A stretch of 64,000 bases of DNA from Bacteroides thetaiotaomicron VPI-5482. GTDB taxonomy: Bacteria > Bacteroidota > Bacteroidia > Bacteroidales > Bacteroidaceae. Positions 36,172 through 46,180 of this stretch are shown one piece after another. Position 1 is the first letter of the stretch; each line of letters begins with the position of its first letter. Location: NCBI RefSeq assembly GCF_000011065.1, contig NC_004663.1:4154001-4218000 (forward strand). Direction: 5' to 3'. The notes beneath the pieces were generated by a model. The model did no database searches and had not been told where the DNA came from. It saw only the letters and a list, made by a program, of their open reading frames with translations. The position numbers and the translations under genes were made by a program.

Positions 36172-36369
36172 AAAGAAGCATAACACTCAATCCGCTTTAC
36201 TTGTTAACACCTGTTTGCAATGAACAAAATGTTCGTTGTTTTTCTTGATTATTGTACAAAAAGAACGGTCTTCTAAATAAATAAAGTATCTTTTGAATAA
36301 AAAAACTTCAGAATCCTGTCCCTCATTTTTTCTTCTTAGTCGTCTTTGCTATAAATAACCTGAAATAAT
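36172..36369 (+). promoter_or_regulatory. Gap before fecR of locus B with candidate sigma target
   Basis: TGTCCCTC (36317-36324) and CGTC (36341-36344) are 16 bp apart, a spacing suited to -35/-10 elements of an ECF promoter. The first part resembles TGTCACCC in the corresponding position of locus A. This is a guess from two loci only. Confidence 0.35.
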
Positions 36370-37554
36370 ATGATAAAGCGTAAAAGAAGTATAAATTCTA
36401 TTATCCATGATCAGTTGCTGGGATACGCTTCGGAAGAAGATAAAAAACAGTTGCAGTCATGGCTTGATAGTTCTCAAGAAAATAGAGAGAACTATGATCG
36501 TCTGATGCGTGAGGCTTGTTTGATTGACAGGTATAAACAGTTTGCCCAGGTAGATGAAGCACGTGCTTGGGAAAGGTTTCAGAAAAAGCATTTCTCTATT
36601 CGCTCTGCTCGTTGGATCAAAATAGGACGGTATGCGGCTATCTTCTTATTGCCGATAATCGGTTTTGCAATATGGTTTTGGACTTTGCGGCTGATGGATT
36701 CTCAGCCGGTGATTTCGGATGAAGTTCGTATTGCTATGATCCGGTCGGAGAAGATGGGTAAACAAAAGGCAACACTGGTTCTGGCAAATGGACAGAAGAT
36801 GGATTTAAAATCAGTGCCTGCTAAGCCTTTACAGGATTCGGTGGAACAAGTGACTGTTGCTCAGCCGTCTGTCCCTGAGACTGATGTGAACGAATCGGAA
36901 GAGGTCTCTGTTGTAGAAAATAATAAGTTGAGTACTTATGATGACAGTGAATTTTGGATGACGTTTGAAGACGGGACCAGAGTGCATCTGAATTATAATA
37001 CGACATTAAAATATCCACCACATTTTGGTACTACCACTCGCACGGTCTATTTGGATGGGGAGGCCTATTTTCAGGTAGCCAAGGATAGCAAGCGTCCTTT
37101 CCGTGTCATTACGGCGAATGGAGTGGTCAAGCAGTACGGGACAACTTTCAATGTAAATACACATGTGCCTGGAATAACGAAAGTAGTGCTGGTGAAAGGT
37201 TCTGTAAGTGTGCTTCCTAATCAGGGAGGGGAATATAAAATAAAACCGGGGGAATTGGCGGTTCTTCAGGCTGATACGCAAGATGTACAAATTAGCGTAG
37301 TGGATATCGAGCCGTATATCGCATGGAACAGTGGACGTTTTGTTTTTGATAATTGTTCTTTGGAGAGTCTGATGAATGTAATATCACGTTGGTACAACAA
37401 AGATGTCGTATTCGAATCGGAAGATACCAAGAAGATACGTTTTACAGGAGATATTGATCGCTACGGCTCAATAGAGCCCATATTGAAAGCGATACAGCGG
37501 GTGACTCATCTGGAAATGGAAATACAGGGGAAGACCATAATTATAAAGAAATAA
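36370..37554 (+). CDS. FecR-family anti-sigma factor, locus B
   Basis: 394 aa. The N-terminal cytoplasmic domain (about 1-85; LLGYASEEDKKQLQSWLDSS) should bind the sigma factor. The membrane segment is YAAIFLLPIIGFAIWFW (about 90-107). A spacer rich in Glu and Val precedes the FecR domain (FEDGTRVHLNYNTTLKYPP, DGEAYFQVAKDSKRPF), and a DUF4974 C-terminal domain (GRFVFDNCSLESLMNVISRW) ends it. It transmits the signal from the STN domain of the SusC downstream. Confidence 0.93.
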   Translation: MIKRKRSINSIIHDQLLGYASEEDKKQLQSWLDSSQENRENYDRLMREACLIDRYKQFAQVDEARAWERFQKKHFSIRSARWIKIGRYAAIFLLPIIGFAIWFWTLRLMDSQPVISDEVRIAMIRSEKMGKQKATLVLANGQKMDLKSVPAKPLQDSVEQVTVAQPSVPETDVNESEEVSVVENNKLSTYDDSEFWMTFEDGTRVHLNYNTTLKYPPHFGTTTRTVYLDGEAYFQVAKDSKRPFRVITANGVVKQYGTTFNVNTHVPGITKVVLVKGSVSVLPNQGGEYKIKPGELAVLQADTQDVQISVVDIEPYIAWNSGRFVFDNCSLESLMNVISRWYNKDVVFESEDTKKIRFTGDIDRYGSIEPILKAIQRVTHLEMEIQGKTIIIKK

Positions 37555-37587
37555 ACATATTAACTACTATTAAAAAAGGAGGACGAC

Positions 37588-40500
37588 ATGCAAAAAAAGA
37601 GAGCTCGAGAACGCATTATCATGTTTCTCTGTATTATTTCCTTGTTGTTTACACCGGTGTTGGCTGCATCGCAATCTAATGCAATGAGGGTATCCTTAGA
37701 TCTTAAATCTGCAACAGTTAAAGAATTTTTTGATGCTGTAAAAGTACAGACTGGCCTGAACTTTATTTATAGTACGGAGCAAGTGAAGAATATGCCTCGT
37801 ATCACTATTCAGAGCAATAGTCAGCCTATCAGTGAGGTGTTGAACAAAGTGCTGGCAAATACCGGATACAGTTATGAGATAGAAGGAAATATTGTAACCA
37901 TTGTATATCAGCAACCTAAAGAGAATGTCCGCACGGCTACGGGCGTTGTGGTTGATGAGGGAGGGTTGCCCTTGCCGGGAGCTTATATAAAACTCTCTAA
38001 AACGGAACATTCGACGATAACTGATAATGAAGGTAAATTTTCTATTAATTTATTCCATCAGAAAGAGCCTGTCCTGATTGTCTCCTATTTGGGAATGATT
38101 GTACAGGAAGTAAAAGTTGCCGGTACTAAACCTATGACAATCGTGATGAAATCGGATGTAAAGTCAATCGATGAAGTTGTAGTAACAGGTTATCAGGAGA
38201 TTGACAGACGGAAGTTGGCAAGCTCCATATCCTCTATAAAGGGAGCTGATCTGATTGGTGGGGAGTATCTGTCTATCGACAAAATGTTGCAGGGACGCCT
38301 GCCGGGTGTTGCTGTGATGAATATGTCATCTACTCCGGGAGCTGCTCCTAAGATTAGAATCAGGGGATCTTCCTCTATTACAGGAAATAGAGAACCGGTA
38401 TGGGTAGTCGATGGAATTATTCTGGAAGAACCTGTCAATATCTCTACAGAGGAACTGAACAGTCCGGATAAGATAAATCTGATCGGAAATGCCATCGGTT
38501 CGGTCAATCCGGAAGATATTGAACGTGTGGATATTCTGAAAGATGCCAGTGCTACTGCTATCTATGGTATCAAAGCGGCCAATGGAGTTATTGTGGTCAC
38601 TACCAAGCAAGGAAAAAGCCAGAAACCGAGTATCTCGTATACCGCTACATTGGGGATAACAGCTCCTCCTACTTACGATAAAATGTTTCGGATGAATTCT
38701 GCCGACAGAATTGATATGTCTATCGAAATGCAGGAGAGGGGATTATCTTTCGGAAGTTACAAACCTTCGGATATTGGCTATGAAGGGGCATTGCAACATC
38801 TGTGGAATAAGGATATTACCTATCAGGAATTCTTAAACCAGGTGAAGACCCTGAAAGGATTAAATACCGACTGGTATGACTTGCTGTTCCGTACAGCATT
38901 TACACATCAGCATTCGGTATCCATTACAGGTGGAAATGACCGGAGTAATTATTATATGTCCATGGGATATGCGAATAATAACAGTGTGACGATAGGGGAA
39001 GGGTTAGAGCGCTATAACGTACTGGCTAAAATAAATACCAGAATTAACCGGAATATACATTTGGGATTAAAGGTTAGCGGTTCGCTTTCCAAAGCCGAAC
39101 ATCCTCATACTTCCATTGATGTGTATGAGTATGCTTATAATACTTCACGGGCTATTCCACTTCGGACAGCTTCTAATGAGTTGTATTTCTATGCGAATGA
39201 GGCTGGACGTAACGGAGTATTGTCTTACAATATCATGAACGAACTGAATCATACAGGAAACAAGAATGATAATTCCGCTATAGATGTAGCTGTCAATCTG
39301 GATTGGAAGGTTGCTTCATGGATGAGATTTTCATCTATATTAGGACTGTCCAGAAGCAACGTGACACAAGAAAACTGGGGTGATGAACAATCATATTATA
39401 TTTCTTCTATGCGACAAAGTCCCTATGGGAAGATGTTGCCGAATCCCATTGAAGATTCTGAATTTGCAGAAAGATATTGTCTGCTTCCGTTTGGAGGAGA
39501 GTTGATGACGACCAATACACGTAATACTTCTTATACATGGAGAAATAGCCTGTCTTTGATGCAAAGTTTCGGAAAACATGAAGTTTCCGGAAGTATCGGA
39601 CAAGAAGTCAGATCTTCAAAATATGACGGATTAAGCTCTACGCAATATGGTTATTTGCCCGAAAGAGGTAAAAAGTTTGTTGATATTGACCCGACAGTCT
39701 GGAAAAGATACGGTGCTTTGGTAAAGAGTCATCCGGATGTGGTGACCGATACAAAGAATAATGTGATTTCATTATATGCTACGGCTGCTTATGTTTATGA
39801 CAGTCGCTATATTCTGAACTTCAATATACGTACTGACGGTTCTAATAAGTTCGGTCAGAGCAAGAGCGTTCGTTTTCTGCCAATATGGTCAGTGTCTACA
39901 CGATGGAATGTTATCAATGAGAAGTTTATGAAGAACGTCGATTTCTTGAATGATCTGGCAATTCGTGCCTCATACGGTATACAAGGTAACGTGCATCCGG
40001 ATCAGACCCCTAACTTGATTGCTAGTTTGGGGACATTGGAATCAATGCCACAGGAGTATATTTCAACATTGTATAAGCTGCCGAATAATAAACTGAAGTG
40101 GGAAAAAACCAATTCGTATAATATTGCAATCGACTGGGCATTCTGGAATAACAGAATCTATGGATCGCTTGATGTATATTACAAAAAGGGAGTAGATCAG
40201 GTGGTTACGAAAAACGTAGCTCCTTCTACAGGTGCGTCAAGTGTCTCCATTAATGATGGTGATGTTGAGAATAAAGGTTGGGATTTGGCTGTTTCTTTTG
40301 TTCCGATTCAGACCCGGGACTGGATGTGGAGTTTATCATTCAATACAGGTAAAAACTACAATAAAGTGTTGAATGCCGGGAACTCAGCGATCACTTGGCA
40401 AGACTATATTGCAGGAACATTAGTGAGCAATGGCAATGCGATAAATAGTTTCTATTCTTATAAATTTGATAAACTGGATGATCAGGGTTTTCCTACATTT

Positions 40501-41136
40501 AAGGATATTAATGAGAAAGATGAAGAAGGAAATGCTGTGGTTCATTCTTTGCAGGAGATGTATGACCGCGCTTTTGTTCTTTCCGGAAAACGTGAACCCG
40601 ATCTGACCGGTGGATTCTCTACTTATTTGAAATATAAGAATATTACATTTAATGCGTTGTTCTCATTCAGCTTTGGCAATAAAATGCGCTTGAATGATTT
40701 GTATGAGTCCTCCGGACAGCGGCTTCCTTATCCGGATCAGAATATGTCCAGTGAATTTGTGAATCGTTGGAGAGAGCCGGGTGATGAAGACAGAACCATT
40801 ATACCGGTTTTATCGGATAAGAGTTTGCAGATCAACGATAAGGATGTGACCTATCGTATTGCGGATAATGGATGGGATATGTATAATAAGAGTGATATCC
40901 GTGTAGTTTCAGGCAGTTTCCTCAGATGCCGTTCGATGTCTATTCGCTATGATTTTAAACGTGAATGGTTGAAACCTGTCTATCTGAAAGGAGCAAGTGT
41001 CAGCTTTGATATGGGTAATGTATTTGTCATTAAAGATAAAGCGCTGAAGGGCAGAGATCCTGAACAGATTGGATTTGGCTCAAGAAGTATACCACCGCAG
41101 CGTTCTTACTCACTTCGCTTTAATATTACTCTTTAA
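37588..41136 (+). CDS. SusC/RagA TonB-linked outer membrane protein with STN domain, locus B
   Basis: 1182 aa, preceded by AAAGGAGG, an unusually strong Shine-Dalgarno for Bacteroides. Signal peptide about 1-27; STN domain about 33-105 (RVSLDLKSATVKEFFDAVKV); carboxypeptidase-regulatory-like domain about 112-190; plug about 205-330 (ILKDASATAIYGIKAANGVI); barrel ending RSYSLRFNITL. As in locus A the STN domain suggests signalling to FecR as well as transport. It is only distantly similar to the locus A SusC, so it likely imports a different ligand. Confidence 0.95.
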   Translation: MQKKRARERIIMFLCIISLLFTPVLAASQSNAMRVSLDLKSATVKEFFDAVKVQTGLNFIYSTEQVKNMPRITIQSNSQPISEVLNKVLANTGYSYEIEGNIVTIVYQQPKENVRTATGVVVDEGGLPLPGAYIKLSKTEHSTITDNEGKFSINLFHQKEPVLIVSYLGMIVQEVKVAGTKPMTIVMKSDVKSIDEVVVTGYQEIDRRKLASSISSIKGADLIGGEYLSIDKMLQGRLPGVAVMNMSSTPGAAPKIRIRGSSSITGNREPVWVVDGIILEEPVNISTEELNSPDKINLIGNAIGSVNPEDIERVDILKDASATAIYGIKAANGVIVVTTKQGKSQKPSISYTATLGITAPPTYDKMFRMNSADRIDMSIEMQERGLSFGSYKPSDIGYEGALQHLWNKDITYQEFLNQVKTLKGLNTDWYDLLFRTAFTHQHSVSITGGNDRSNYYMSMGYANNNSVTIGEGLERYNVLAKINTRINRNIHLGLKVSGSLSKAEHPHTSIDVYEYAYNTSRAIPLRTASNELYFYANEAGRNGVLSYNIMNELNHTGNKNDNSAIDVAVNLDWKVASWMRFSSILGLSRSNVTQENWGDEQSYYISSMRQSPYGKMLPNPIEDSEFAERYCLLPFGGELMTTNTRNTSYTWRNSLSLMQSFGKHEVSGSIGQEVRSSKYDGLSSTQYGYLPERGKKFVDIDPTVWKRYGALVKSHPDVVTDTKNNVISLYATAAYVYDSRYILNFNIRTDGSNKFGQSKSVRFLPIWSVSTRWNVINEKFMKNVDFLNDLAIRASYGIQGNVHPDQTPNLIASLGTLESMPQEYISTLYKLPNNKLKWEKTNSYNIAIDWAFWNNRIYGSLDVYYKKGVDQVVTKNVAPSTGASSVSINDGDVENKGWDLAVSFVPIQTRDWMWSLSFNTGKNYNKVLNAGNSAITWQDYIAGTLVSNGNAINSFYSYKFDKLDDQGFPTFKDINEKDEEGNAVVHSLQEMYDRAFVLSGKREPDLTGGFSTYLKYKNITFNALFSFSFGNKMRLNDLYESSGQRLPYPDQNMSSEFVNRWREPGDEDRTIIPVLSDKSLQINDKDVTYRIADNGWDMYNKSDIRVVSGSFLRCRSMSIRYDFKREWLKPVYLKGASVSFDMGNVFVIKDKALKGRDPEQIGFGSRSIPPQRSYSLRFNITL

Positions 41137-41142
41137 TAATGA

Positions 41143-42612
41143 ATGATGATGAAAAAGTACAATTTATATATCATATTGTTTATCTGCACATTATCGTCGT
41201 GCAGTGACTTTTTGGAAGAAAGTTCACAAGATTTGATGATACCCAGATCGGTGAAGGATTACAAGGAACTGTTCTTCGGTGAGGTAATGAAAACGAATGA
41301 AAAAGACATACCTCATCCTTATCTGGAATATATGACAGACGATGTGAAAGACCAATGTTACTATGGAACCAGACCACAAGTCATTTCTAATGATTTCAGA
41401 GAATATGTTTGGGCATATTATACGTGGCAGGGAAACCCGGAAGTGGGAATTTCAAATGAACTTACGCCGGATGTTGCATGGACAGTCTATTATCATAAGA
41501 TATTGATGACTAATATCATACTGGACCAGCTTTATACCATGAACGGGACGGATATGGAACGTCAGGATTTAGCAGGTGAAGCTTATTTCATGCGGGCTTT
41601 CTCGTATTTTATGCTTGCTAATTTGTATGGAAAGCCTTATCATCCTGCAACGGCAAATGAAGACTTATGTGTACCGCTCAATAAAGAAATCGGCTTATCA
41701 GATAAGATGATGAAGCGGGCCACGAATGCAGCTGTTTATGCCCAAATGGAAGAAGACATTAATAAGGCTATCCAGTGTTTTAAGGCTATAGGAGGTGAGA
41801 AAACTATTTTCCGTCCTAACTTGCCGAGTGCTTATCTATTGGCATCACGTATTGCTCTTTTTCAGGAGAAATATGATGTGACCATTCTTTATTGTGATTC
41901 GGTCTTTAAGGTCGCGACTCAGCCACTTTACAAACTTCAGGAAAAAAAGGATCACTATTTCTTTTCTCTTGCTAACAAAGAAATCTTGTTATCCTACGGA
42001 CTTACATCACTTGAGACGCATATGAAAGAAGATTTCAGATATACGGGGAACTTGGTGGTTTCTGATGATTTGCTAGCGCTATATTCGGAAGATGATTTGC
42101 GTCTTACGAATTATTTCAAGAATACAATCGGCAACCAGACCAGACCTACTAACAAACAGTATAGTGTCTATACACCTATTAAGTGGACTAAAAATTCTGC
42201 TACAGTCTATGCCAACGCCTTACGTATTTCGGAAGCTTATCTGAATCGTGCTGAGGCTTTTGCTGAACTTGGCAATACGAACAAGGCTCTTGCTGACTTA
42301 AATGAGCTCCGTGAAAATCGTATGAAACCGGGAACTCCGCCGTTAGCTGTTGATGAAGACGGAATTGTAGCAACCGTACGTAAGGAACGCCGTAGAGAAC
42401 TGGCGTTTGAAGGATTCCGCTGGTTTGATTTGCGCAGATATGGCTGCCCTCCTCTTACGCATACTTACAGTTCAAAGGAGAACGAGGGAGCAGGGGATGT
42501 CTTCGAACTGAAAGAGAAAGGATACGTATTGCCGATTCCTAAGAGCGAAAGAGAGAGAAATACGGAAATAGAAATATTCGACCGTCCGAATAGTGAACCT
42601 GTTAATAATTGA
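41143..42612 (+). CDS. SusD/RagB-family lipoprotein, locus B
   Basis: 489 aa. Signal peptide with lipobox Cys20 (TLSSC); any of three consecutive ATGs could start it. SusD_RagB features are clear: AGEAYFMRAFSYFMLANLYG in the N-terminal part, and ALRISEAYLNRAEAFAELGN and RRELAFEGFRWFDLRRYG in the RagB part. It is 6 bp after susC and should cap the barrel on the cell surface. Confidence 0.94.
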   Translation: MMMKKYNLYIILFICTLSSCSDFLEESSQDLMIPRSVKDYKELFFGEVMKTNEKDIPHPYLEYMTDDVKDQCYYGTRPQVISNDFREYVWAYYTWQGNPEVGISNELTPDVAWTVYYHKILMTNIILDQLYTMNGTDMERQDLAGEAYFMRAFSYFMLANLYGKPYHPATANEDLCVPLNKEIGLSDKMMKRATNAAVYAQMEEDINKAIQCFKAIGGEKTIFRPNLPSAYLLASRIALFQEKYDVTILYCDSVFKVATQPLYKLQEKKDHYFFSLANKEILLSYGLTSLETHMKEDFRYTGNLVVSDDLLALYSEDDLRLTNYFKNTIGNQTRPTNKQYSVYTPIKWTKNSATVYANALRISEAYLNRAEAFAELGNTNKALADLNELRENRMKPGTPPLAVDEDGIVATVRKERRRELAFEGFRWFDLRRYGCPPLTHTYSSKENEGAGDVFELKEKGYVLPIPKSERERNTEIEIFDRPNSEPVNN

Positions 42613-42618
42613 TCGATT

Positions 42619-43518
42619 ATGAAGAAACTTATATTATTAATTTGTATGTTGGCAGGTATGTCTTCTTGTTATCATGAAGATGCGTTAATCGTTCCTGAGC
42701 AACCGGATAAATACAACATTTTGACAGATGACCCGTCAGATCCGACACAGCATTTTATATACCAGTTTTATCAGAAATATCAGACTGTGATTATAACTAA
42801 TCCGACTGAGGCTGATTATAAATTCAACTTTACAGCGAATAACGGAATTAAAATAACTGCTCCCGAACAAAAGCAGGAGATTATTGATGAAGGGATTGAG
42901 TTTTTGCAAAAGGTATTATTGAATTTGTACTCGGATAGTTTTTTAAAGAAGAATTTACCTTTTTCTATATTGTTATCTGAAGAGGTCCGGATGGCCTCTT
43001 ATGGTGAGACAACCATCATGAATTGCTATGCTAGTAGCAGCTTTATAGCCTTAGGTAATGTATCATCTTCTCTGAAAACAATGACCGATGAGGAGTTTGT
43101 GAAAATCAGAGCAGATGTGAATGCCAGCTTTTGGGCAAAGTATATGTCGGAAGTCAGAGGATTGTTTACTATTTCAGATGCTTTTTATGAAGCTAGTGAA
43201 GAAGTTGAACCGAAATTGTACGACCCGAACTGGTATCGTTTTAAAGGAACGGACCCTAATGAAATCGATTTTTATAAGTATGGGGTGATTACTTATTCTG
43301 AGAACTCCTATATTGATGAAGATTGGCCGGATTTTAATTCCATTTATGCTCCTTTAAAGAGTGAAGACCTTGCGCAATGGATGAATTTCGTCTTTGAGAA
43401 AACTCCTGCCGAGATTCAGGAAATCTGCGATAAATATCCGGTAATGAAGAAGAAGTATGATGTGATTCGGGAAGCTATGCTTGAAAACGGATTCGATCTG
43501 TCCAAACTGGAACTATAG
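42619..43518 (+). CDS. Mx1-like putative zinc-metallopeptidase lipoprotein without HExxH, locus B
   Basis: 299 aa with signal peptide and lipobox Cys17 (GMSSC). The overall layout matches the putative zinc-binding metallopeptidase (Peptidase_Mx1) lipoproteins that follow susD: a FIALGNVSSSLKTMTDEEF segment, a GVITYSENSYIDEDWPDF segment and a terminal YPVMKKKYDVIREAMLENG. The HExxH motif these proteins usually carry is absent; the helix where it would be expected reads IRADVNASFWAKYM. It is either a degenerate, substrate-binding member or a related non-peptidase family. I assign the family from pattern only. Confidence 0.55.
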   Translation: MKKLILLICMLAGMSSCYHEDALIVPEQPDKYNILTDDPSDPTQHFIYQFYQKYQTVIITNPTEADYKFNFTANNGIKITAPEQKQEIIDEGIEFLQKVLLNLYSDSFLKKNLPFSILLSEEVRMASYGETTIMNCYASSSFIALGNVSSSLKTMTDEEFVKIRADVNASFWAKYMSEVRGLFTISDAFYEASEEVEPKLYDPNWYRFKGTDPNEIDFYKYGVITYSENSYIDEDWPDFNSIYAPLKSEDLAQWMNFVFEKTPAEIQEICDKYPVMKKKYDVIREAMLENGFDLSKLEL

Positions 43519-43537
43519 AACTTAAAAACAGCATGAT

Positions 43538-46087
43538 ATGAACAAAATTTTCACCTTATTACTTGTAGGAGCATTAACTGCCGGAGCGGTAACTGCTAAT
43601 GCCGAAAGTCAGATTTTTAAAAAGAAAAAGAAGAAAGCAAAAGCGGAAACAGAGCAGCCGGCGGCAAAAGATTCCACAAAGAGTAGTATGACCGAATACA
43701 AAAAACTACTGAAAGGAGCCAAGACGATTGATGGCATGTTTAAGGTACACATCGTTAAGGATAAGTATTATTTCGAAATACCTAAAGACTTGATGGGACG
43801 CGATTTTATGATTGCGTCCAGAGTATCGAGTACCAGTAACAATAAAGATATAGCTGCCGGACAAATGCCACGCAATCCGGTACTGGTAACTTTCTCGGCA
43901 GATAAAAAGAAAATCTACATGCACAAAAAGATGGTGCGCAATTTGTGTGACACCACTTCCAATATGTATGCTGCTTTTCAGCGCAACTTCTCAGACCCTA
44001 TTTGGGAAGCATATAAGATAGAAAGTCTTTCACCGGACTCTTCAGCATATGTCATCGATATGAGTTCGCTTTTCATAACGGATGTACCCGAATTCAGCCC
44101 GTTTCGTTCGGAAAATATAATGGATGTATTGATGAAGAGAAAAGCACTGAAGGGAAGTCTTGCTTCTTCCAAATCGACTATTCTGGGAATGAAGTGTTTT
44201 CCGCTGAATATAAACATCAAGACGCTGATGAGTTATACTGTTGACGGAGGACCGTTCACTGTAACCATGACGCGTAATATTATTTTGCTGCCGGAGGAAA
44301 TTATGCGTCCTCGTTATGGAGACTCGCGTATCGGTTATTTTGATGAAAGCAAGCGGTTTTATACTGAAAAGAAAGATGGTTTGCAAGAACTTACTTACAT
44401 CAACCGATGGGATTTGCAACCAAAACCAGAAGACTTGGAACGTTATAAGCAAGGTGAGTTGGTGGAACCTCAGAAGCCGATTGTATATTACGTTGATACT
44501 GCTATCCCCGACAAGTGGAGAGATTACATAAAGAAAGGAATAGAAGACTGGCAGGTTGCGTTTGAGGAAATAGGATTTAAGAATGCGATTGTAGCGAAAG
44601 ACTATCCGAAGGATGATCCGAACTTTGATCCGGATGATATTCGTTATAGCTGCTACCGAATGATTACCACTCCGATACAAAATTCAATGGGACCTTCCTG
44701 TGCCGATCCTCGTTCGGGTGAAATCATTCAGGGCGACGTCTTGTTTTATTCAAATATCATTAAGTTGTTGCATAACTGGCGGTTTGTTCAGACTGCTACT
44801 GTTGACCCCAAAGTACGCAAGGCTGTGTTTGATGACGAGACGATGGGAAGCTCGTTACGTTATGTAGCAGCGCATGAGATCGGACATACCCTGGGACTGA
44901 TGCATAACTTTGGTGCATCTTATTCGTATCCGGTAGATTCGCTCCGTTCGGCCACTTTCACTCAGAAGTATGGTACAACTCCGTCCATCATGGACTATAC
45001 GCGCTATAATTATGTAGCTCAGCCGGAAGACAAAGGAGTTGCTCTGACTCCTCCGCTTTTGGGTGTATATGATAAGTTTGCCATCAAATGGGGATATAAA
45101 CCTATATTTGATGCGGCATCTCCTGAAGATGAGAAAGCTACTTTAAACAAGTGGATCAAAGAGAAAGAGAATGATCCGATGTACAAATACGGTCCGCAGC
45201 CTTTTATTAATGAGGTCGATCCTTCTTGTAAATCTGAGGATTTGGGTGATAATGCCGTGAAGGCAGGAAGATATGGCTTAAAGAATCTGAAACTTATCAT
45301 GAAAAACCTGCCGGAATGGACCTATGAAGATGATCATCAATATGAACGCTTGACGGAATCATATCAGGAAGTGATTATGCAGATGCAACGCTACTTACTG
45401 CATGCCATGGTGTCCATCGGTGGAATTTATTTTGATGAGCCGAGACGGGACAGCGAAAAGCCTGTTATCCGTTTTGTGCCGAAAGCTGAACAGAAGGAGG
45501 CATTGAAGTTTATTATGGAAACTATGATGGAACTACCCGAATGGGTACTTGACAAGAAGGTGATTGAGTATACCGGTCCGACTTATTCGCCAAGTACTTT
45601 GCAGTCAATCATTATGAATCGTTTGTTCTTCACATACATTACATCCAGTCTTGTTTTGTATGAGGAGTTATATCCCAAACAGGCTTATACTTTTGCTGAA
45701 TATATGGATGATATTTATGATTTTGTGTGGAAGAAAACTATATCCGGTGCCCGGTTGAATATGTACGACCGTAACCTGCAAATTACTTATGTGGAAAAGT
45801 TGTTGAAAGAAGGAGGAATGCTGAAACAAAAATCTTCTCCATTCTCATTTAAAGACTTGAATGAAGTTGAGAAACAACTGCTTACGGATAATGTCGATTG
45901 GACGAAAGCCGGCTTTGAACTCAACCCGCTCGGAAGTGTGGATATGGTTAAGAATCCGGCTATTTATCAGAAGGTAATGGATAGCTATAGTTTGCTGCGA
46001 AGCAAAGTAAATACGGGTGATGCTACTACCCGGGCACATTATCAAAGTCTTGTCTTTAAAATAAAGCAAGCGTTAACGGAACAATAA
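43538..46087 (+). CDS. Secreted zinc metalloprotease (DUF5117/DUF4953), locus B
   Basis: 849 aa. Signal peptide (MNKIFTLLLVGALTAGAVTA), Lys-rich linker, DUF5118 (TEYKKLLKGAKTIDGMFKVH), DUF5117 and DUF4953 with intact HEIGHTLGLMHN: His446, Glu447, His450, His456. SIMDY provides the Met-turn. It is a paralogue of the active protease in locus A and of its dead partner. As the last gene of locus B it is followed by a terminator. Confidence 0.9.
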   Translation: MNKIFTLLLVGALTAGAVTANAESQIFKKKKKKAKAETEQPAAKDSTKSSMTEYKKLLKGAKTIDGMFKVHIVKDKYYFEIPKDLMGRDFMIASRVSSTSNNKDIAAGQMPRNPVLVTFSADKKKIYMHKKMVRNLCDTTSNMYAAFQRNFSDPIWEAYKIESLSPDSSAYVIDMSSLFITDVPEFSPFRSENIMDVLMKRKALKGSLASSKSTILGMKCFPLNINIKTLMSYTVDGGPFTVTMTRNIILLPEEIMRPRYGDSRIGYFDESKRFYTEKKDGLQELTYINRWDLQPKPEDLERYKQGELVEPQKPIVYYVDTAIPDKWRDYIKKGIEDWQVAFEEIGFKNAIVAKDYPKDDPNFDPDDIRYSCYRMITTPIQNSMGPSCADPRSGEIIQGDVLFYSNIIKLLHNWRFVQTATVDPKVRKAVFDDETMGSSLRYVAAHEIGHTLGLMHNFGASYSYPVDSLRSATFTQKYGTTPSIMDYTRYNYVAQPEDKGVALTPPLLGVYDKFAIKWGYKPIFDAASPEDEKATLNKWIKEKENDPMYKYGPQPFINEVDPSCKSEDLGDNAVKAGRYGLKNLKLIMKNLPEWTYEDDHQYERLTESYQEVIMQMQRYLLHAMVSIGGIYFDEPRRDSEKPVIRFVPKAEQKEALKFIMETMMELPEWVLDKKVIEYTGPTYSPSTLQSIIMNRLFFTYITSSLVLYEELYPKQAYTFAEYMDDIYDFVWKKTISGARLNMYDRNLQITYVEKLLKEGGMLKQKSSPFSFKDLNEVEKQLLTDNVDWTKAGFELNPLGSVDMVKNPAIYQKVMDSYSLLRSKVNTGDATTRAHYQSLVFKIKQALTEQ

Positions 46088-46106
46088 CTATCTCTCTTAG
46101 ATACTT

Positions 46107-46148
46107 GGGGGCACCTCGTCGCAGTGATTGTGGCGGGGTGCTAATTTT
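46107..46148 (+). terminator. Terminator of locus B
   Basis: An imperfect stem (GCACCTCGTCGCAG with TTGTGGCGGGGTGC, several G-T pairs) at about 46111-46141 followed by TAATTTTAT, 20 bp after the protease stop. Confidence 0.65.
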
Positions 46149-46180
46149 ATCCGGTCAATGGCTTTTTATTGCATCGCCAA

